Below, piece by piece: positions 57,015-64,000 of a DNA stretch of 64,000 nucleotides. Made by a program: the position numbers and the translations under genes. Source of the stretch: Lepisosteus oculatus (taxonomy: Eukaryota > Chordata > Actinopteri > Semionotiformes > Lepisosteidae). The stretch lies in contig NC_090703.1 of NCBI RefSeq assembly GCF_040954835.1, forward strand, positions 17,621,444 through 17,685,443, in the 5' to 3' direction. Position 1 is the stretch's first letter. The number at the start of each line of letters is the position of its first letter. The notes below the pieces were generated by a model that saw only the letters and a list, made by a program, of their open reading frames with translations, made no database searches and was not told the origin of the DNA.

Positions 57015-58499
57015 GACTTTTGGGCCTTTGCCTGCCATTAAATTTACCTGTTGCATGGTCCCTGTGCCAGATGAGTAAATATCAGTTAATGGCAGAATTA
57101 CTGCCTTCTTGAAGCTGATTTTTCCACACCTGTTTAGTTACTGCAGTCAACTAATCAATGGAGTATTGCAAATGTGTCTGCTTCTGAGTAACACATTCTC
57201 ATTCTTCTGCTAATGTTGTAGTGGAGGTTGGGGAAAAAAAGCTCAGTCACTTTTATCCTTCATAACATAGCAGAATAAGATCCTTGCATTGATAAACTAG
57301 TAATCAAACGAACAAGGCAGGCCCAACTATTATTAGGTTCCTCTCTTTGCATTTGCTCCATATTAGGTTTAAGATCACTTTATGGGCCATATTCAATTTC
57401 TTGTATTAGGAATTTGTCTTTTTTTCACATACCCCAACTTGCTCTCCATGAGAGCCACTGCCCTACCCATGATTTACACTTGTAATGCTGTTGTTGATTG
57501 TGTAAAGTGGTAAAGAAAACCCTGAATGGCTTAAAATATTAATTCTATACCGTCTTTAAGAGTTTCATAAGCAATTTAGTTTGTCATTCTGATGATGTAT
57601 AACTGACAACACTTGATTAATTTAATTTTGAAAACTGTCAGTGTGTGATATACTGCACAAATCTCTTGCATAGCATTATTAAACAAAAAGGGAAATTATA
57701 CTGAAAAGTAGGGCATTGGAATCCAAAGAAAGACTTCAGAATTTCAGTTCACTGTGTTAATGAATAATAAATAATACATCTCGAATACTGTATGCTATTG
57801 ACTTTATTTTCATGCCTCCCAAATTATATTTCTTCTTTATATAGGTATCTCTTGAAGCAAATACATGCTTATTGTTTTACTGTAGTTCTGCTGCTAAGCA
57901 ATGATAATCAGTGTGGAGGACAGAGAACATGCTTCTAAATCACCAGAGAATAAATGAGCTTCAAATCGCTGGATGATTTAATTGACCTTCACTAGTTAAA
58001 AAGTGATGTCTGTTTCACAGCATCTTTTAAGTTTAAATAAAAAGATAAAATGTACTGTATTTGAAGTTCTTCAGCATTTTTAGAAGATTGTCGAGATTTT
58101 TTTTTTCAAGATCTATCAAATGGTATGCTTTTGTTAATTCTTTCTGCATGAGCTCAGCAGGTCTCTTAATTATCACTTACAAAAAATACAAAGCATTGTT
58201 AGCAGGCTTAGCAATTGGCAAGGGACTAAAAGAATAATGCTCAGTTTACCTAAGCTTTTTCACTTCACTTTGTTATGATCAATAGCACAGTTAACGACCT
58301 CTAAAACCCTAACAATGGTCTTGATAAACAATATGCATCTGCAGCACTCCATCTTGCATGGGTAAAAAGCAATCACAGTGGCAGTTGTAGACAATTACTT
58401 TGTAGACAAATGAGGGTGTTTCTGTTTACACTGGCTTATTCACTAGCTTTGTTTGTCCATCTGTATGTAAGTAACACATATTGCATACTGAGAATGGAG
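57015..58499. other. Intergenic stretch with nothing recognisable
   Basis: AT-rich DNA between the LINE and the type C SINE. No coding signal was seen on either strand. Confidence 0.4.
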
Positions 58500-58790
58500 G
58501 TAGGTAGGTCCCTTTTCAGACCATAAAGGCCCATGGGGGAATGGGGGTCAAGGGCCTCCATTTTTCTCAACCATCCGACACTGGGAGTGGAGGTGATGTG
58601 GTCAGTATCACGCTCCGGGCGGCCTTTTACCCCCGGAAGGATTAAACCCCGGTACAGGCTGAGTGGACCTGGGAGCTGCCTAGGAGGAATTAGAGCAAGC
58701 TACATCACTTGCCCCTACCTGGGGTTGAGCGCAGGACCTTCCAGTCAGGAGCTAGATCCCCTTGCTGTCTGAGCTACCACGGCTCCATAC
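58500..58790 (-). mobile_element. tRNA-derived SINE, type C, antisense
   Basis: The reverse complement starts GGAGCCGTGGTAGCTCAGAC, continues GCAAGGGGATCTAGCTCCTG, then GGAAGGTCCTGCGCTCAACC: a tRNA-like head. A GC-rich body follows, unlike the surrounding AT-rich DNA. The length is about 290 bp. Confidence 0.6.
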
Positions 58791-59823
58791 TGAGAATGTG
58801 GCTAGCCTTTATTAGTTTAACTTTATTTTTCTCTAGTGATGTTCACTGGATTAAGAAATGTTTTAATCGAAGAAACAGTTACAAGGCCTTTATTCCAATG
58901 TGACATAGATGCTGTAGGGAGTTATGTTAGGAATTTCATAGTTTTATATAATGTCTAACTGCAGTCGCAGGCAATGACTGAGACACTGATTTATTAATAG
59001 TCATAGCTCTGAATTTCTTTGGCTGTGATTCTGTATGTATGCCTGACATTAATCATGTACTAGCTCAATTAGAGACTGATAAGCTAGACAAAAGCAATGC
59101 ATCTGTTTTTTGAACAGCTTCAAGAAAAATTGCAATTCTGGGGGGAGGTTTGGAAGGAACACTGGGAGTGGGGTCTCTAGTGGTTTGTTGTCTTCATATC
59201 ATAATATAGTACCCCTGCATAGAGATGTTGACTGTATTGCAGTTGTGGGACGGAGCAACATTCTACTACTGTCCATTCTAGGAGACAGAGTTTAAACTTT
59301 ATATGTTGTTCTTGGTACACCGGATATGTAAAAAAAAAGGCAGGGTCATTGTTGACATAATAACAAAGAGAGAAACACGAAGCTCAAAGGTAAATTTGAA
59401 TAAGGCCCAACTTTTATCCCACTTATATAAGGTAAGAATACTGAATGCTGCAGTTTCCGTGGGAGGTTTTCCTTTATACAGTATATCTCTTTTACAGCAT
59501 TTTTCAGTCGTGTTAGTTTCAACAGTGTTTCTGGTTCAGATTTGCCTCTAAGTCTCCTGGGTTTTAATGGCTTATAAAATTGTGTAAATCTGCATTTTAA
59601 AGCCCTGGTTATTTAACTTTCATAGACTCCTTCAAACTGCTGTGTCCCAAAGCACTCTACGTAGTAAAATGCAACAACGTGTACAGTAGTTGCTTATAAC
59701 TAAAATTCATTGTGCAATAAACACAACACATACATATGAAACTACTTGCTAAAGTGCACAAAAATACAAAACAAAAAATACAAAAGAAAAATCAAAAAAG
59801 AAAACCATTTCCCCCAACATTAA

Positions 59824-59863
59824 AGACCCCCCAATATTACTAAAACTGTGTTGGGGGGGTCTT
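59824..59863. repeat. Inverted repeat with C6/G7 runs
   Basis: AAGACCCCCCAA and TTGGGGGGGTCTT form a 12-bp stem (one bulged G) around a loop of about 16 nt. It is striking in an AT-rich neighbourhood. Confidence 0.8.
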
Positions 59864-59924
59864 AAAAACAAATTTCTTTGTCATATCATGATTGTAGGCA
59901 GTTTTATGAATATATCATGTTTAT

Positions 59925-60175
59925 ATGTAATATAAGCTCCTGATGCTGCTACAAACACAAATAATTTTCCTTTCTTAGGATGACCCACCATCTTCCCTGT
60001 CAATGGATCCTTACTTGTATCAGTGGGTCTCCTGTAACCTTTGATGAGTGCAGTAACCTGCTTTTGGGCCTAAACAATGGCCATTCCTGAAAAATCCTGA
60101 TTAGATTTCTGGACAACAGTTTTCCATGTGAAACTCTCTTTGCCAGTTGTAGATGATGTTCCAGGGAGATCGTGT
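59925..60175 (-). pseudogene. Decayed coding segment of unknown family
   Basis: On the - strand a frame reads HDLPGTSSTTGKESFTW, KSNQDFSGMAIV, one TAG (60070-60072), then AQKQVTALIKGYRRPTDTSK, DPLTGKMVGHPKKGKLFVFV and AASGAYITY. The composition and Gly/Lys/Pro-rich turns look like real protein rather than chance. Neighbouring - strand sequence up to about 61.1 kb also shows short protein-like runs with frequent stops. It could be a DNA-transposon protein or a processed pseudogene; I do not recognise the family. Confidence 0.4.
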
Positions 60176-61288
60176 CTCTGAGCTCAATGAAAAGCCAATG
60201 TGTACAATTCACATTTCTGTTGACATAAATATGGGATCAATTCAGATTGTGCTTCATGGTACAATGCAATGTTTTACTCTCTCGTGAAATTACCCAAATT
60301 AGTCCAAAAATGACCTTACTGCTGCCATTTCAATATGTAATCTTCCAAACATGAGAACTTTCCCTCAATATAGTTATAGAATCACTCAGTTTCTCAGTGA
60401 TTTTCACTTTCTCAAGACATTCATACCTTAAGAAGTTGTCTTCATTACCTAACATCTTTTGGGAAATGAGAATTTGATAAGAATGCAGATGTGGGCTCTT
60501 CTTTGTGGGGAAAGATGGTTGCAGGGTTAAATGAGTGTGTGAAAACTAATCTTCATGCTCTGGAATTATCTTCCAGTCTTCTCTGATTTGAAGTTGTTCG
60601 TGCACCTCGCCATCATTATTTGAGTCTGGAAAATGGAAAAGCTATTGCTATGAAATTATGCTTTTGATGTTTCTGCAATTGAATTATGATTAACATTGTC
60701 TGTAGCAGATGCAGTGAATAACCCTTTTCTTAATGTCAATGGACACACTATGTCCTCTTCTAGTAATTTTATGACCACTACATCTACATATTATACCACA
60801 ATTTCTTATTCTCTGTCATCTGGAATTACTTGTAATGTAGTTGTCTTTGTAAACAACAACATTCCCATGTGAACTGGGAGCAAAGTTGCACAATTTTTTA
60901 AATGTCTATATTGCTGGTTCTTCTTCATAACCTACGAAACTGTTATAATGAAGCAGCTGTATCATAGGCATGTTTATTTGAGATATATCAAATATGAACT
61001 GAAATTGTATATCTGTACTAAGTTCTGGTTTATTCTTCAACACATTCTGCATTGAGGGAGCTAAAAATTTAGGCTTCTGATCAAACGTATTCCTTCATAT
61101 GATATTAGCTGTTTTTACGAGGAGAACAGCTTCAATGTACTCAGAAGCAAGTGAGAGACCTTTGTTTGTAGTGAATCTTCAATGGTAGATGTTTTTTTGT
61201 AAGCTGTTTGTAACTGGATGTTATTGAACATGAATCAATTGGTTTGCTAATATTTTATCTCTAATATTTTAGAGAGTTGGATTGTATT

Positions 61289-61450
61289 GGAGAGTGTGCA
61301 CCTGTTACCGTCAGTTGTGTAGTGTGACATCCCCAGCGACTCACTTATAGCGCTCCTCATAGCCCCTACGACTCTTCACGACTCGCTACGATAATATCAA
61401 ACAGGTTTGATTTTCTCATAACCAGTCCTAAGTCTTAGGGGTGGGCTCTT
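61289..61450. mobile_element. Terminus of a DNA transposon, possibly PIF-Harbinger/ISL2EU-like
   Basis: A GC-richer block repeats CGACTC-type words (AGCGACTCAC, CCCCTACGACTCTTCACGAC, TCGCTACG). It is followed by ATCAAACAGGTTTGAT (61396-61411), a palindrome. Clusters of such words next to a CAAAC..GTTTG palindrome recall ends of ISL2EU-type elements. The opposite end was not found. Confidence 0.35.
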
Positions 61451-61839
61451 GTGTCTGTGACAGTCATAGCCAATGAGCACTCAAGCAGAAGTCCGATGCA
61501 TACAATACGGCTACAAAGAAAGAAGGAAAGCAAGTGTTTTGGAGTGGGCAAGTGGAGGAGAGGCTCGTCAAACTTTGGAGCCAGCACAGATGTCTGTTAA
61601 ATGTTTTGTGTTTCTCATTTCCTGTTTGTTGTTTGTTTACTTTTGTGCGGTGCTCCTCCTCCTTTCAGAACCACTGAAATTAAGTCTCCTGTGCTGTCCC
61701 GTATTGCCATTTTGAGTTATTTATGTAATAAGATAACTGGAGCCACCTTGGCATTCAATAACACCAAAACATTATTTACGATGTGGCATAAATTGGAAAA
61801 GCGGGTACTGTATGTTCAAAAGCATAGAAATTGACACTT

Positions 61840-63149
61840 TAATTACCCAAATCAGACAGCTTTGTCACATTCTGCTGCAAAGACAGGTATTCCTGATAAT
61901 TATTTGTGGTCGACTTTAATTTTCATGCTGCTTTCTAAAAAAATACAGCAGTTTTTCATGCTTGTATTACCATTTAAACAATTCCTGTAATTAAAGGTAC
62001 AATAGTGCATTAATATACAGTATTTCATAGATATAGTTTAAAATACCAGTATCTGGGGGATAGGCCTTTTATTTTATAAATTAGATTTTAAAATACCAAA
62101 ATCTTAATCCTATTGCAAAATTAAATAATAAAGTAAAAGCAATCTAATTGAAATAATTCACCACTATATTTCTACATTCTGAATTTTGTTTTAGATTAAA
62201 AAAAGCTTCCCCTGTAAACTAGAATTTTATTTTTTGCTAGTCAACATTGACTAAGAAAGGAAATTGGGTTTCTAATATTTTCATTATATTCTGAAGTAAA
62301 AGTGAAAAAGAGCAATTTCATACATTTCTGACATTAAGTTTATCAAACCACAGCAATGCATCCTTAAAAACTAAATGTGATGTTGGGGTAGTTGTTTCTA
62401 CAACAAGGTAAGAAAGAGAAAAAAGGAATACGACTGAACAAACTGTTAACTGTTCCAGTGGCCTGGTTCATAGGTTGCTTTTATATTTCTAGGCATTTCT
62501 TTTCTAACATCTCCTTAATAAATTGAATTTATAAAAAAAAAACTAACGTTTCTACTTTACAAAAAAATAAATTATAGGGAACACAAAATATTTGAGTCCT
62601 ATAATACTTCCCAGATGATGTTCTTTATATATGGGATACTGTCTTCAAATTATAATATTGAGAACAATTTACAGTAGTAGTAGTGGTGCATTGGCTGGCA
62701 TCACAGTAGGCACGGCAGGGGATCACTGCCGTTCCACAACTCCATAATAACTTTCACTTTAGTCTGTATGCAGATCCCCCCCCCTCCTTTTTTTCTTTAC
62801 CTTATTGTGGTTAAAGCAGGAAATTACTAGATAAGAAGCAGGCTACACCTGCAATTACTAGGCAGATATTATCCAATTACATTTTAGGGGGTGGGGAGAG
62901 GGAAGACCAGGTGGTGTCCTGTGTGCTAACCTTTACCTCCAGTCAGTCTGAAACCTGACCTGATGAGCAGACTGTTATTTAGCACTCCACAAAGGAATTA
63001 TTCATGGGGGAGCCTCTATGTTTACCTATTATAACTTGCCCACTTGGATGGCTTTATTTCAAAAATGGGGTTACTAAAATCCGCTGTAGCCTATCCTGGA
63101 GCAGGTATTGAGGAGCACATAAGAAGTTTGCAGGCATGATAAAATGAGT
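61840..63149. other. AT-rich stretch before the putative next-gene promoter
   Basis: No supported gene. It contains a C10-type run near 62776 and a GGGGGTGGGGAGAGGG tract near 62888, both low complexity. Confidence 0.4.
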
Positions 63150-63313
63150 CATCTTCCACAAAGAATCTCTGAGCTGCCTGTCTGCCTGAGGGAGGAAGGC
63201 ATTAGCTTTCTCAGGCAAGCTGCAGCCTGCAGTGAGAGGCAGTGTGAGCCAGCGCTCATCGTCTGTGTGCTCACAACCAGTCCCTGAGGAGGCTGTTCTT
63301 CGCAAACAGCAAG
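63150..63313 (+). promoter_or_regulatory. Possible promoter and 5'UTR exon of the next gene (PAK6 by synteny)
   Basis: A locally GC-richer stretch (GCTGCAGCCTGCAGTGAGAG, TCGTCTGTGTGCTCACAACC) ends with GCAAACAGCAAG and a strong donor GTAAGG at 63314. No convincing start codon or coding frame is present, so it would be non-coding. In human the gene downstream of BUB1B on the same strand is PAK6, which has untranslated first exons. The identity is purely positional inference. Confidence 0.35.
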
Positions 63314-64000
63314 GTAAGGGCCTGCGTTTTTCATTATTTTAACTGCCAGAATCCCTCCCTTTTTCTCTTGGGAGTGCTGAGAAAACAAAGCCGAGATTTA
63401 TTAACCAAAGGCTGGGTAGCAGCACAGAAGGCGAATGCAGTAAGCTCAGGTGAAAATGAAGAGGAGAGCACACAAGGCAAGCTTACTCGAAAAGATGCCT
63501 CACAAGGTGCAACTTTTTTCTTTTTAATCCCTTCTTTCTTCTTCCCTCCTTCCTCTTTCACTCTTTCCCTTCCCTTGAAATAATTTTCTCTGCATCCAGG
63601 TGAGATAGAAGAAGCTGATGTCTTTTGTTTTACTCCCTGTGAAAGAAAATGTAGATACCTCAAATAATTTACCGTTTGTGAAACACTCGGTAAGGTTTTG
63701 GCATGGTCTTTGAGCTTCTGTATTTTTTTGTGTATGTTGAAATGTCAGTGTGTCTTTGAATGCTGTTCAGGTGAAATGCAGTATTATCAAACCTCACTAA
63801 GCATATTGTGCCTGTCATTTATCTGTAAATACACATTATTTTGTTTCTATTGAATTGTTTGCATTTTGAAGCCCGGGAGAATTGCTCTTTAAAGAAATTA
63901 AGATTGACAGTCAAGATGATGCATATCCTTAGCAGGCACTGGTTTTAGCAACTTGAAGAGCCACCAGCTGTGAGTTTATTTCCAACAGAATTTGTAGGGT

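Noticed and set aside
56737-57015. Open frames with TYR/ILE-rich repeats
   Set aside because: Low-complexity translation of TATTTATA and TATCTA repeats in the LINE 3'UTR.
58720-58790. Functional tRNA gene on the - strand
   Set aside because: The A and B boxes are degenerate and the cloverleaf does not close; it is the head of a SINE.
1-64000. CRISPR array or bacterial operon
   Set aside because: There are no regularly spaced identical repeats, and all genes are spliced; the DNA is eukaryotic.

Overview
The window looks like nuclear DNA of a ray-finned fish. Genes are split into short exons with GT..AG introns, non-coding DNA is AT-rich, and there are many SINE, LINE and hAT remnants. A 5S-rRNA-headed SINE and a tRNA-headed SINE with fish-type 3' sequence recur. 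A non-teleost fish (gar, bowfin, sturgeon or bichir type) is possible, but this rests on remembered SINE resemblance and is weak.

Layout. (1) 6.49-10.27 kb, + strand: the last three coding exons and poly(A) signal of a PPP1R14D-like inhibitor of protein phosphatase 1. Its first exon is not in the window. A complete-ended hAT transposon (7582-9024) and a 5S-derived SINE sit in its introns. (2) 10.3-22.3 kb: mostly repeats, plus two isolated exon-like open segments on opposite strands (17413-17583 + and 18023-18314 -) that I cannot assign. (3) 22.29-29.36 kb, - strand: complete ZFYVE19 (ANCHR), 11 coding exons, 422 residues, every splice phase checked. (4) 29.4-30.77 kb: shared upstream region with CCAAT boxes about 40 bp before TTTGAA/TTTAAA (CHR-like) elements and a probable BUB1B 5'UTR exon. 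(5) 30.77-51.12 kb, + strand: complete BUB1B (BubR1), 23 coding exons, 1083 residues, every phase checked. (6) 51.1-64 kb: intergenic, with a 5'-truncated LINE whose 218-residue reading frame is intact (to 57014), SINE copies, a decayed unknown coding segment (about 60 kb), a DNA-transposon-like terminus (61.3 kb), and near 63.3 kb a possible first non-coding exon of the next gene.

Function and synteny. BUB1B blocks APC/C-Cdc20 in the spindle checkpoint. ZFYVE19 holds back abscission while chromatin remains in the midbody. PPP1R14D-type proteins inhibit PP1. In human the three genes lie in 15q15, and ZFYVE19 and PPP1R14D converge there as they do here. ZFYVE19 and BUB1B are head to head here with about 1.4 kb between start codons, so a shared cell-cycle promoter is an attractive but untested inference.
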